DNA of 64,000 nt, taken from assembly GCA_026225945.1 (NCBI GenBank), contig JAMJFZ010000320.1:14387501-14451500 (forward strand), in the 5' to 3' direction. Source of the DNA: Cricetomys ansorgei (Eukaryota; Chordata; Mammalia; Rodentia; Nesomyidae). The translations under genes and the position numbers were made by a program. Every line of letters begins with the position of its first letter. Position 1 is the stretch's first letter. This document shows, in pieces, positions 11,779 to 21,055 of this stretch. The notes under the pieces were generated by a model that was not told where the DNA came from, did no database searches, and was given only the letters and a program-made list of their open reading frames with translations.

Positions 11779-12642
11779 GAAGTTTGGCCTGGACAGTGGT
11801 GGCACATGCCTTTAGTCCCAGCATTCAGGAGACAGAGGCAGGAGGATCTCTGTGAGTTCAAGGCCAGCCTGGTCTACAGAGTGAGTTCCAGAGTTACAAT
11901 AGAGAAACCCTGTCTCAAAATAAATAAAGAAGAAAGAAGGAAAGAAAGAGAGAGAGAGAGAGGAAAATAGGTTGGCAGATGAAGAGAAAACTTGACTATG
12001 CACGTGACTCTTGATCATCGTGTGCCAGCTCAGCTCCCGTTCCGCGGTGTCAGGTGAAGGGGGGAGCCAACTACGACTTATCCCAGGTGATGCTTCATAT
12101 TTGCATACTTATGGCCCCAGAAACACAGCCCTGGGGGAAGTCACTGTACCACTGTCAGCGTCCAGGCCTTGCGCTGTCGTATCCACCGCACCCTCCCGTA
12201 AGCATCTGGAGTTCTCCGAGCTGCCAAAGTTCTGTTTGTTCTCTGTGCATTTGCTTGTTTTGCTCTGGAGGAGGAAGCAGCTTTAAAACCTTTCAAATGC
12301 GGGCACGGTTTTGGACTTTGTACTTTAAAATCCTATAACGTACCCAGCAACTAGTTGACACAGATTCTGTGTCAAATGACTCCAAACACGAACAAGCAAG
12401 CAGTTTGGCTAGGCACAGGGGTGCTTTGACTTGGGCCGAAGCACACGTTTCATCACAGCACGTGGAAACAGCCTTGTCCCTGTTCCTTCCTTGCCTCTCA
12501 GGTTTGGGAAGTCGCTTCACCGTACATCGAGAAATACAGAATGGAGCACATTCCAGAATCCAGACCGCTCTCTCCAACGGCGTTTTCGCTAGAATCTCTG
12601 CGAAAGAATTCAGCCACAATCCCAGAGTCTGACGATCTTTAA
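3571..12642 (+). CDS. Hal: Hal, histidine ammonia-lyase (3' four coding exons)
   Basis: Histidine ammonia-lyase deaminates L-histidine to trans-urocanate, the first step of histidine breakdown, in the cytosol of liver and epidermis. Coding pieces are join(3571..3705, 10091..10199, 10298..10367, 12502..12642). Phases are continuous, giving the last 150 full residues, roughly the final quarter of the ~657-aa mammalian enzyme. The first piece carries the signature [14 protein letters not shown]; the Glu of this motif is an active-site residue in the bacterial HutH family. The MIO-forming Ala-Ser-Gly lies in exons upstream of the window. The product ends with ESDDL followed by TAA. Neighbouring Amdhd1 is convergent and encodes step 3 of the same pathway. 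The third intron uses a GC donor. Recognition is from remembered mammalian HAL sequence and is very secure; the exon numbers (18-21 of 21) are inferred. Confidence 0.95.
4128..4335 (+). mobile_element. B2-type SINE, diverged
   Basis: Starts gctggagaggtggc and shows the B2 body (caactccaactccgga, cttcttctg, cctccgcgggttcc) plus an A/T-rich tail with AATAAAA-like sequence. Confidence 0.65.
4340..4720 (-). mobile_element. L1 3' UTR fragment (rodent Lx-like), antisense
   Basis: Contains landmarks of rodent L1 3' UTRs in antisense: ctttcctccctccaaaccct, atggcctctttttcatt, tttggtattggaaaacca and ttagttgcctgtagttct. Assignment is from memory of the family. Confidence 0.6.
4928..5080 (-). mobile_element. 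B1 SINE, antisense
   Basis: Shows gagacagggtttctctgt, ggctgtcctggaactcact, gaccaggctggcctc and gtgctgggatta in antisense order. Confidence 0.88.
5170..5690. mobile_element. Ancient L1M-like fragment
   Basis: Diverged blocks such as attgttgggtcatacagtag, then ggtcttccacggtgg and tctctgcatcctcagcagca resemble the common mammalian L1M 3' region (gggtcatatggtaactct, tccacatcctc). Orientation not resolved. Confidence 0.4.
5690..7200. other. Hal intron, unique sequence
   Basis: I see no recognisable gene, RNA or repeat here apart from short low-complexity runs. It lies in the 6.4-kb Hal intron between exons 3571-3705 and 10091-10199. Confidence 0.5.
7205..8845 (-). mobile_element. L1 3' UTR (rodent Lx-type), about 1.6 kb, antisense
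   Basis: Long collinear match to remembered rodent L1 3' UTR in antisense: ctgagccctgaggggagggc, caggttcttgaccacataag, gggcatgggttccatctcat, tttggccaacaattcagtta and atatgcctatattttaagaa. It has no open frame of note. It sits in a Hal intron and accounts for all short open frames in this interval. Confidence 0.75.
9050..9140 (-). mobile_element. B1 SINE fragment, antisense
   Basis: Truncated antisense B1: gagggtttctctactgtaac, ggctgtcctggaaaccact, ggccaggctggcctcgaact. Confidence 0.8.
9731..9960 (+). mobile_element. B4-type (ID-B1 composite) SINE
   Basis: The ID-like left half (gggctggagatgtacgtagc, gtgcttgcctcctagcatgc) is joined to a B1-like right half (gatgccagcacttgggag, gccagcctgggatac, cctgtctcaaggaaac). 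Confidence 0.75.
10091..10199 (+). CDS. Hal: Hal coding exon ([15 protein letters not shown])
   Basis: 109 nt between a tttgctttag acceptor and a gtaaag donor. It translates as [18 protein letters not shown] followed by [17 protein letters not shown], the helical C-terminal region of HAL. It starts with two bases of a Val codon and ends with two bases of an Arg codon. Confidence 0.95.
10298..10367 (+). CDS. Hal: Hal coding exon ([16 protein letters not shown])
   Basis: 70 nt after an acceptor ending ctgcaag. It reads [19 protein letters not shown] and ends EQK in phase 0. The preceding intron is only 98 nt (10200-10297). The following donor is GC rather than GT (AAG|gcaagc). Confidence 0.93.
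10840..10985. repeat. AT-rich low-complexity region with short (CA)n
   Basis: Alternating ATAT/TATG/CACA-rich DNA ending in a short CA run, in the GC-AG intron of Hal. Confidence 0.6.
11225..11375 (-). mobile_element. Diverged B1-like SINE, antisense
   Basis: Contains ctacatagctcaggctggct and caggctggcctcaaactcat, repeated B1 antisense landmarks with poor conservation elsewhere. Confidence 0.5.
11494..11669 (+). mobile_element. B2 SINE
   Basis: Begins gggggctggagagatggcta, followed by agcactggttgttcttct, gacctgggttcaatacccag and cataaaaatgaaa. Confidence 0.88.
11670..11782. repeat. (GAAA)n / GGAA purine tract between two SINEs
   Basis: About 110 nt of pure purine on the + strand, mostly GAAA, bounded by the tail of a B2 and the head of a B1. 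It is probably a grown SINE tail. Confidence 0.92.
11785..11965 (+). mobile_element. B1 SINE with purine tail
   Basis: Sense B1: tggtggcacatgcctttagt, agttcaaggccagcctggtc, gagaaaccctgtctc, then a GAAA/GA tail to about 11965. Confidence 0.9.
12502..12642 (+). CDS. Hal: Hal terminal coding exon and stop
   Basis: 141 nt after a ttgcctctcag acceptor. It encodes [20 protein letters not shown] (the window's alleles read [16 protein letters not shown]), then [15 protein letters not shown] and TAA at 12640-12642. This matches the known HAL C-terminus and ends the gene's coding region. Confidence 0.95.
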   Translation, partial: VWEVASPYIEKYRMEHIPESRPLSPTAFSLESLRKNSATIPESDDL

Positions 12643-14170
12643 GGGGCTTCCTCGTGAATGGCCGTATCGGATGTGCCTGAGCAGAATACAGAGTAGTGGT
12701 GTGCTGAAGGAGAGGCCCAGGAGCCTCCCAAGATGTGTAGGACTCACCTCTTTCCAAGCACGCTCCAGTTAGGCTTGTAGTGTCAACGCAGTTGCTGAAA
12801 CCAGCACCCTGTTCTTGTTGTCATGGTTTGAGGAGTCGGGGCTGACTCTGGGTTGTGGAGTTTTCTTTTCTTGATAATATAAACAGGGTACTTACTCTTA
12901 AGAGTGTCCTCAAGTTCCTAGGTCTAGTTTTATTCTTAGTACTAGGAAAATCAATTCAGAGCATTCTTCTCTAAAAACATTAGATTCTGTGAACTTTTTA
13001 AAGAAAAAAAAAATTGTGTTGAAAAACTCTCCTATTTGACTTTCCTTGGCTGAGTGTACTGTCCCATGAGCTGACACATAGGCTCCAAATCTCATAATCA
13101 CTGAATCACAGGAGAGCCCTGGGCAAGGGGAGCTAGCTCAGGGGGTGCATAAACACAGGGTTCCAAGTTGAGTTTAGATCTCCAGCATCGGCATAAGAAA
13201 ACCAGGCGGTGGAGGGCACCTGAACCCCAGCACTGGGGAACAGAGATGGGCAGTTCCTGAGGACTCACTCACTGTTCATCTAGTCTAGCAGAAATAGTGA
13301 ATTCCAGGCTCAGTAAGAGGCCATACCTCAAAAAAAAAAATGATGTAGAGAGTAATAGAAGAAGACATCTGAACATCCACCTCTGGGAGCTACATGTGCC
13401 CACATGAGCAAGTGGACCTGCACACATACACATTCATACACACGCATAAACACGCGCACAGAATAATGAGCAGACCTGACACCATTAACTGCAGCGGTTA
13501 GCAGTTCCCTTTTTTTGTTTGTTTCTGATTGTTATGTGTCTTATTAACTACAGAGGTGTTTAAACACCCCTCCCCCCAAAAAATGGCAAGGAGTTAGGAG
13601 ATGAATATCAGTATAACCCTGTCCAGCTATGTCTTTCGTATTATTTTTAAAAATCACTACACACATCTCCTCAACACTTGGCCATGTGCTCAAGTTGAAG
13701 TCTGAAGTCAGTCCTGTCATTTTCCATAGCTTAGTACCCCATTCACCTGTTAGCAACGACCTTACTAAGCAGTCTCCTATTGCACAGATGAGACATCTGG
13801 GGGTTGGGGTGGGGGCCGAAATAGGTAATCATTAAAATGAGCTTTGTTCACGCAGGTCAGATGAGCCCTGGGATGTATTGCCCAATCTCTGCTTCTCCCT
13901 GAAGAAGATAAAAAAATCTTGTGGGAAGGCTTGTGGGAAGGGTCCCGTGACCTCTTGGTGTCCCAAGCCTAAAATCAATGACTTTGCACCCATCACCGTA
14001 AACACATGCAAAACACTGAAAGTGCAAGATTCTGAAGGAGTGGCTAGAAAGTCTTGGTGTAGATGTGGATTCATCAGATCTAGCCCTTGCTTTGGGGCAA
14101 AGGACAGTTTATTTTTTTGTCTAATTAAATCATTAGTTCTTGCCCAGAGCCTGGAGCCCTTGAGGGTTTC
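12643..14170 (+). other. Hal: Probable Hal 3' UTR and start of Hal-Amdhd1 intergenic DNA
   Basis: No coding signal follows the Hal stop. Mammalian HAL transcripts have a long 3' UTR. No AATAAA lies nearby, but an ATTAAA at 14124-14129 is a candidate polyadenylation signal about 1.5 kb downstream. A B4/RSINE1-like SINE (13125-13460) lies inside the interval. The true transcript end is not determined. Confidence 0.35.
13125..13460 (+). mobile_element. B4/RSINE1-type SINE
   Basis: Landmarks include gcacctgaaccccagcactg, ccaggctcagtaagaggcca, gaagacatctgaacatccac and acctctgggagc, with a CA-rich tail. Confidence 0.6.
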
Positions 14171-14605
14171 AGCCTCTTTACAATCTAGTCTTAATCCTTG
14201 AACTGGAAGGCTTCAGTCTCCATACAATCTAGAACATTTAAACTGCTAGTCCGGACCTAGCAGGCTTCAGCCTTAGCCTCGCAGGACCTACTGCTGACTG
14301 AGCCACTCTGACTACCTCCTTCTGAACTGACTCTTCTCATTCAACTGACTCTTCAGCCTGCTTCTTAACACTGATTGTCAACCGACTCTTCTTACTGATC
14401 CTTCAACTGACTCACTCTGTCTTCTGACTCTAACTCCTCTGTAACTCTCTTTAACTGCTGAGAACCCCCCTTTTCTCAGTTGGGCATGCCTTTTTTCTGC
14501 TAACTCTGTCTGATTAGTCACTTTGTCTGCCATTCACTCTGACTCGTCTCAGACGTCACTTCCTGTGTGACACTGACTCCTGAGCAATGCTTTCTGTGTC
14601 CATGG
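14170..14605. repeat. CTGACTC-rich degenerate tandem sequence
   Basis: About 430 bp in which CTGACT or AACTGACTCTTC-like words recur every 10-25 bp, with no open frame. Family not recognised. Confidence 0.55.
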
Positions 14606-14611
14606 GTGTTT

Positions 14612-14690
14612 TTCCCCAGCTAGGGATTAAAGGCATGGACCACCACTGCCTTCTGAATATTGGATTAAAGGTGTGTCTACATTCCATCCA
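14612..14690 (-). mobile_element. Tandem B1 3'-end remnants, antisense
   Basis: Two successive copies of the antisense B1 edge: gggattaaaggcatggacca then ggattaaaggtgtgtc. Confidence 0.5.
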
Positions 14691-14973
14691 GACCACACAG
14701 GTCTCTGAGTGTAAGCTCTGGAATGTAGACCCTAGCTTTCACACAGGGGTATTCCTCTACAAGGAAGACTGAAGTTGGTTAACAAACACACCTGCCAGTA
14801 TCGCTAGCTGGTCACAGCCTACAGGGGCCCAAGATGCATTCATTTCCTGGCCCATCGTCATTCTTTGGAGCATGCTTTGTCCACGAACACTGTCTTCATC
14901 AATTAAAGAGGTGACAATGGGCCCAGGAACAGGCTTAACTGCAGGTTATTGGTGTTATTTTTTGCAGAATGTC

Positions 14974-15002
14974 AACACACACACACACACACACACACAC
15001 AC
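14974..15002. repeat. (CA)n microsatellite
   Basis: About 14 uninterrupted CA units. Confidence 0.95.
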
Positions 15003-15295
15003 CCCACTGTGTGTGGTGCGCATGTATGCATACAAAGCTAAGCACTCTTGCTGCTGACTGCAGCAGTGTCAGCAAACCCTTTTGTATACAGCTTGGTTGG
15101 CTCCCCCGCTTCATGACTACGTGGTAGGTAGGGGAGAAACTGTGTCAATGGCTTGTTACCATTGTGCGGTGTGTCCTTTGATTTGAGGAGAAATGGAACA
15201 CAAGGTCTTGTGTGTGTTAAGCTCCTGCTCTAGCACTGAGCTGCCCTCCTACCTCCTATTTTTATTTATTTTGAACAAAATTTAACCTCCTGTTT

Positions 15296-15360
15296 GCTTT
15301 TCTGTTGCTATGAGAAAACATTCTGAGCAAAAGCACATTGGTGGAGGAAAGTCTCTTTTT
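15296..15360 (-). mobile_element. Short fragment of the CTAAGAC-ended rodent repeat, antisense
   Basis: The segment tttctgttgctatgagaaaa, then ggtggaggaaag corresponds to one end of the family seen full length at 59809-60244. Confidence 0.5.
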
Positions 15361-15799
15361 ATTACTCTTATAGGATGGGGGTTGCTGTTATCTCTTAATT
15401 AACCCCTTTTCTTTTCCTGCCGCTTTTTGCTTGTTTTGACTCATTAACCCTTTTCCTCCTATGGCTGAGAGCCCCAAACCAAGGCTGAGTGAAACTGGCA
15501 GCCCAGCATTATTAAAAACCAGGTCTATCTGGAAGCAGCTCTGGCTGGGTGGCTCCTGAGGTCTGCTCAACGCAGCCCCTCCCCGCCTGCAGCTGGCCTT
15601 CCACCCCTTCCTTAGGCTTGGTTCGCATTCCCAGCTGGCCCCACGGAGGTGTGTAAAAAAACACACAGGGGTAGAGAGCCAATGCTGAGCAGGTACTCTG
15701 TGCTCCTTTGGAGAGCCTGAGAAAAAAGACAAAGGGTCAGGAGGGTAAACTAACAGAAATATTAACTCATCACAGTGGTCCCTACATAACTGAGGCCTC

Positions 15800-16566
15800 A
15801 ATACCAACCCTTTTTAAATTGTGTTTTAAAGATGTGTTTTCTGGTATAGATCTAAAAAGAAAATATTAAGTTAAGATAGATTTTATACAGTGTTTTTGTA
15901 TGCTAAAATAAGGTTTATAAAGTTAAGATTTTTAAAAAAGGTGTTAAATAAGATATCAAAAACTATATCTCTGTGTATTCTTATACAAGAATACATCTTT
16001 TGCTGACAGTCATCATTTCAGTTTAAGAGTAAAGTGTTTAAAACAAAACATGAGAATAATTAAAATTTGTTTATAAAAAAACCTGCAGTTTTAAAATTGA
16101 GAGGCCATGTGATATCTGAGCTTTAGTGTAACAGTTGGCTTAGGCCTAAAAGATAAAATGCTGCTGAAAAGAAAAAATGTGTGTGCATTACACTGTGAGA
16201 TATTATAAACACAAAGTTGGAAGGTTTTAAACTACTTTAAGAAAACTTTAGATTTTTACAAAAGCTAAACGTTAAAACTAGATGTTTTCAAAAACAGCTT
16301 TTAAGATATCTAAATTCACAAGGCTATGAGACAGTTTAAGGTAAAAAAATGTTTACAATGACCTAAATAGTACAGCAAAGCAGAAAAAATTATAGACAAA
16401 GTTTTGTTAACATAGAGATACTCAGAGACAACCTAAGAGATACTTAACATAGATAGCCCTCACCCCTCAGAGATCTGCTGATTATGGTTTTTAATTGAAG
16501 TTACAAGTAGAGACCCCAAATCCTAATAGTGACCCCAACACCTCCAGAGAAGACAGACGGGGGGGG

Positions 16567-16616
<50 letters not shown>

Positions 16617-18415
16617 AACCTCATCCGGATTGTGGTAATGCACCACTGGGCAAAACTACCCAATGCCTCACCTGCGACGGATCTGCCTAAACAGTGGACA
16701 AATAAGACACTAGAGAGTAGATCACCCTGCTTTGGATGGACAAAGTGGGGTTCGATCCCTCTGAGTCTTATCCACAGAAAGATACCTACTGGTCTGGCAA
16801 CTGAAGACTGGCCTGGCAACGGAAGATGATCACTGCCTTGAGGCCTCTGTTCCCCATAAAGTCACAGAGAACACGGAGAGTCCAGAGTCATCTGTCTAGG
16901 TATGGGTAAGTCTCTGTCATTTTAATTGAGTTACACTTTTTGCTATAATTTAGTATTCCCAGATCTCTGGTGGCGTTGATGGCTAACTATAATTCTGTTA
17001 ATTTAACAACAATAGACAACCAGTTCCTCTCTCTGAGGCTACTGGAGTCCTTTTCTGAATAAGACAAACAGGATTGTCTTGCTAACAGGCTCCTTGTTAA
17101 AAGATAAATAGGTTTTTGATGTAACTTTTACTATCCCTTTATTTGAAAAAATTTGCCTAAAAGTGACTGCTCTCGGTAATAACAACTCTGTATTGGGTAG
17201 ACAGTTAGATTAAAGAAAGTTTAAAGGAATGTTATGAGGTTTAAAATATAGAGGTCTAAGAAAGTGATTTAAGTTTTGAGTGTCTGAGAAAATGTTAAGA
17301 TGTGCAGCTTTAAGAGTCTGCAGATATGAAAGCCTAGGTAAGCTGTGAAGGTCTGAGAAAGTGATTTTAAGTGCGAAGGGGTTTGAGATAAAAGTTAAAA
17401 GGTATAAGACAGCAATGTAAACTTTAAAGGTTCAGAGTTATAACACTGAAATTCTGAATACAAGTTCTGATGAACTGGTATATTTGTTTTTATCTGGATT
17501 ATTCCAAGTCTAGAGGCTTGTTTGGCTCTCCCATTCTCTTCTAGATATATAAAATCATACTTTGTTGCTAAAGGAAGCCAAAAAACCATTCTTTACATTT
17601 AAAGATGACAGATACTAATTGACTAAAAAATAGATTCTGTGTTGTGTAAATTATGGGCCACTTTAAAGTCCCTAAGAACATATGTTTTTGGGTGCCTAAA
17701 TCGGCTCAAGTCTGAGGTGATTCTCATTGTCTGTTTAACAAACACTTGTTAGCCGTTCTTTCTACAATGTAAATTACAATGATAAAATGTTCCAAATGTA
17801 AGCTTCTGTAAACTTTAACTTCTGCTATAGTTTTTATCAGTCTCAACAGATCACCAGATGGCTAACAGACACCATCCAGGCATCAAACTGCTCCAACTAC
17901 TGTGAGTCCTGGACTTACTGAGAGCTGATGACCAGTTCAGCTGATGTGACCACCGCTGTCCACTCCACTGGATCAGCAAACTAGATGTACCCCACTGCCT
18001 AACACCCCCAGCTTTTGACTAAAAGCAGCCTTTTGGGGCCCCACGACGCCCAGTCCCAGCAGGAAGCAGTCTAAGAGATTACAACTCCCCATTTCCCCAG
18101 GCTGGAACTTTTAGTCAAAAGAGAACTCTGTAGGACTGGGGACATGGCGTGTATAGTGCCTATTGGCACACCAGAACATTACCCTGTTGAGGCCAGGTAG
18201 ACTCAGGTTCATTAAGTTGACAATATGATAAAACACCTGCTTTAACTTTAGTTAAAAAAAAAGAAATCAGTGCAGTACAGATTATGGTTCTCAGACAACA
18301 GTACCAGTTTCTCAAAAATTCTCCAGGGAGTGACTATAAACTAACCAATGCTAGTGGTCAGGAGCTAAAACAGCTGTTCCATGATTGGAACAGTCACAAG
18401 AAAAAAAGGGGGGGA
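15800..18415 (+). mobile_element. Non-coding ERV internal region (approximate)
   Basis: About 2.6 kb of A/T-rich DNA without any substantial open frame runs up to a polypurine tract (aaaaaaaggggggga at 18401-18415) directly abutting an LTR. This is where an ERV internal region should lie. No gag, pol or env homology is visible, so it would be a defective, non-autonomous or heavily decayed copy. The left boundary is uncertain and no 5' LTR was found. Confidence 0.45.
16557..16616. repeat. Poly-G followed by (GA)n
   Basis: About ten G then about 26 GA units. Confidence 0.95.
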
Positions 18416-18941
18416 TGAAAGGACAAGACCAAAGCAGCCAAACTTTAGTCAGGCTTCTAAGAGCATCAAAATTGTGTAGGCCCACGTCAGGGGCAATGTG
18501 ACCCAGAACAGTTCCCAAAACTGAAGTAAGAGAAACAATTTCCGTAAGAAAAACAATTTCTAAGACAAACAAGATATGGACTGCTGACTAATGGCCTTGG
18601 GCTAAGGATCTCCTCCCCCACATTGACTAAGACCCTATGTTTACATTTTCTAGTGCCCGCGACCTTGCTATATGCCAGCACCAATCAGTTTAAAGGTTAA
18701 CACTCACATCACTATAGACTCACACCTGATCATCTGTTGCTATGCTCTGTCTTTGAAAAACATATATAAATCATATTCACAGTGTGCTAATTTGTCACTC
18801 CCACCTGCCTCGCTTGAGGCATCTGTGGGAGCGGACCCCAGCTCGCTGGTTCAATAAATCCTCTTGCTGTTTGCATCGATTCCCCGACTGTGAGTATCTG
18901 CGGGGTTGTGGCAACCCAACTGGGACCCCCCTGGTCCAACA
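18416..18941 (+). mobile_element. ERV1-like 3' LTR
   Basis: Starts TGAAAGG right after a polypurine tract and ends GGTCCAACA. It contains accaatcag, a TATA-like atataaat, and caataaatcctcttgctg followed by tttgcatc. That last block is the R-region pattern of gammaretrovirus/VL30-type LTRs. It shares long stretches with LTRs at 26682-27264 and 51792-52383. 526 bp. Confidence 0.8.
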
Positions 18942-19261
18942 TTTTGTTTTTGAGTCTGGTCATTATACAATTTTTACTAGGCATTATGTTATCATAAACA
19001 ATTGATCAGATCACTTGTTCTTTTGGGTTACCTTTTAAAGAAGAAAAGTAGAGAGCATTCACTCAGTTCAGAGGTAGACCTGCGTAGCACAGACAGCCCT
19101 GTCCTCTCTGCTACAAGCCCAGTTCAAGAAAGGCCTGGGGTTGCAATTGGGATAAAGACCCAGAGAAATTTATTGGCAACTTCTGAGAAAGCACTTTCAC
19201 TTCCTAGAGCCAGGAAAGTCATCTTTCTCTCCTTAGTTTCTCCCCCTTACTTTGAAAAACT

Positions 19262-19440
19262 ACATATATTATTTTTTATTTTATGTGTACAGGTGTTTTG
19301 CCTGCAGGATATCTGTGTATCATATGTGTCATGCTGGGTGCCTGTGGAGGCCAGTAGAGCACATCAGATTCCCTTATAGACGGTTGTGTCCTTGGGAAGA
19401 GCAGCCGGTGCTCTTAACCACAGAGCCATCTCAGAAGCAC
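19262..19440 (-). mobile_element. B2/B3-type SINE, antisense
   Basis: ggtgttttgcctgcaggata, ggaggccagtagagcacatc, gaagagcagccggtgctctt and aaccacagagccatctc in antisense order. Confidence 0.75.
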
Positions 19441-19817
19441 CCCCTCCGCTTGCTTTTTAAGCCACATCTAGTCGGATTTTTGATACCCGTGCCACCCAGC
19501 ATAGTGCGTGTGGCTGAGCCCGGGCTGTGGTGGATCACCCAGCTCATGCAGCCTGGTGTTCAAGGACTGTCCCTCTAGTTGAGGACATGTTGTGATAACT
19601 ACTACACCCAACACGTGTCCCAGAGGCTGACAGAACAACTGCAGTGTTACTAGCTCATCGGGAAGGCCTAAAGGAGCTGGCTGGACTGGCCTTCGCCAGT
19701 GGGAGTCAGAGAAGGAAGGAAAGGGAGGAATTCAAGGCAAAGTCTGTGCCAGAAGATATTCATGTCAGGAAACCGCTCCTGTGGTTGGTTATTTTTTTAA
19801 AAAAATATATTACGTGG

Positions 19818-20042
19818 TGTGAGGTGGGAGCAATGGCTCAGTAGGTAAGAACACTGGCTGCACTTGCAGAGGACCTAGGTTCAGTTCCCAGCACCCACAT
19901 GGCATCGCACAACTGTAGGTAACTCCAGTTCCAGAGGATCCAACACCCTCTTCTGACGGCACCCACCAACCATGCACACAGTGCACATATACACATTCAG
20001 GCAAAACACTCATTCATGTAAAATTAAAATAAAACTAAAAAA
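19818..20042 (+). mobile_element. B2 SINE
   Basis: gagcaatggctcagtaggta, agaacactggctgcac, ttcagttcccagcacccaca and ctccagttccagaggatc, with an A-rich AATAAAA tail. Confidence 0.85.
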
Positions 20043-20049
20043 CATTGTT

Positions 20050-20104
20050 TTTGATAAGTTCTTATGTAGCCCAGGCTGGCCTTGAACTCATTGTGTAGCT
20101 GAAG
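20050..20104 (-). mobile_element. Old B1-like SINE, first half (split by an LTR)
   Basis: cttatgtagcccaggctggc followed by cttgaactcattgtgtagct is antisense B1. The element resumes at 20595 after an inserted LTR. Confidence 0.65.
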
Positions 20105-20594
20105 TGTTGGTAGGTACTGGATCATGATAGCAGGAGAGAGAGATGGGGATCAGCGCCTGCGCCAGGCCAGTACCACGAGTTATGGGCCAAGCCCATAAAA
20201 AATTCATGCTTGTGTGTGTGGCCCTTTAAATGGCGGATCCTGGCACACCAGTCGAAAAGCCTGCCAGAGCAGTGTCCATTTCCTCTGTCTTTACTGAAAC
20301 CTTGTTGGCCAACATCAGCTATGACTGGGACTTTACTGACCTTACCCCGCCCCTCTCCAATTAGCAAGCTTTAGATAGGCTGATTGAAGTGCCCAGTAAG
20401 GACGAATCTAAGCGATTGGGCCTCTCCCTTATGCAACGCCCTCCTTCCTCTATAAAAGCCCTGCTTCTTTTGAAATAAAGTGGATTTGCACGGAGAGTGG
20501 AACCATGGAGGCATTCCCCAGAGTGTGTTTCTTGGGTTAGTGATTCCGCACCATTCGCTCCCTCAGAAACTCTACACCCACGAAAGGAAACACA
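20105..20594 (+). mobile_element. Solo LTR (ERVK-like) nested in B1
   Basis: 490 bp starting TGTTGG and ending AACACA. It has a TATA box (ctataaaagccc near 20450) and a polyadenylation signal (gaaataaagtgg near 20472). It is flanked by CTGAAG (20099-20104) and CTAAAG (20595-20600), a 6-bp target duplication with one mismatch. Six-base duplications are typical of class II ERVs. Family not named. Confidence 0.65.
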
Positions 20595-20672
20595 CTAAAG
20601 CTGGCTTGAATTCCTGATCCTCCTGTCACTATATTTCAGTGCTGATACTCATTATAGACGTGAGCCCTCATA
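20595..20672 (-). mobile_element. Old B1-like SINE, second half
   Basis: ctggcttgaattcctgatcc, tcagtgctga and tatagacgtgagccc complete the antisense B1 interrupted at 20104. Confidence 0.55.
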
Positions 20673-20777
20673 CCTGTCCTGATGATGAGTTTCTAATAAG
20701 GGGCAAGCAAGATCACCGGAGTCCTTGTCCTTACAATTTATAGCCCAGGCTGTGGGCCAGGTGAGAGAACAAAAGAC

Positions 20778-21055
20778 TGCAGGGCAATGGTAGCACACGC
20801 CTTTAATCTCAACAGGAGGGAGGCAGAGGCAGATTGATCTCTGAATCTCTGAGTTCGAGGTCAGCCTGGCTAACAAAGTGAGTTCCAGGACAGCCAGGGC
20901 TACACAGAGAAACCCTGTCTCTAAAGGAAAGAAAGAAAGGAAGAGAAAAAAGAGTGAAGAAAGAAAAGAGAAAGAAAGAGAGAGAGAGAAAGAGAAGGAA
21001 AGGAAGGAGAGATAAAGACAGGAAGAAAAAGAAAGGAAGGAAAGAAAAAACAAAG
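20778..21055 (+). mobile_element. B1 SINE with long GAAA/GGAA tail
   Basis: gcaatggtagcacacgcctt, gttcgaggtcagcctggct, acagagaaaccctgtctc, followed by about 120 nt of purine tail. Confidence 0.88.

Noticed and set aside
11570..11970. Lys/Glu-rich or Phe/Leu/Ser-rich open frames
   Set aside because: They translate B2, GAAA repeat and B1 sequence.
16740..16770. ggttcgatccctctgag resembling a tRNA T-arm or primer-binding site
   Set aside because: No cloverleaf can be built around it, and no LTR edge lies immediately upstream.
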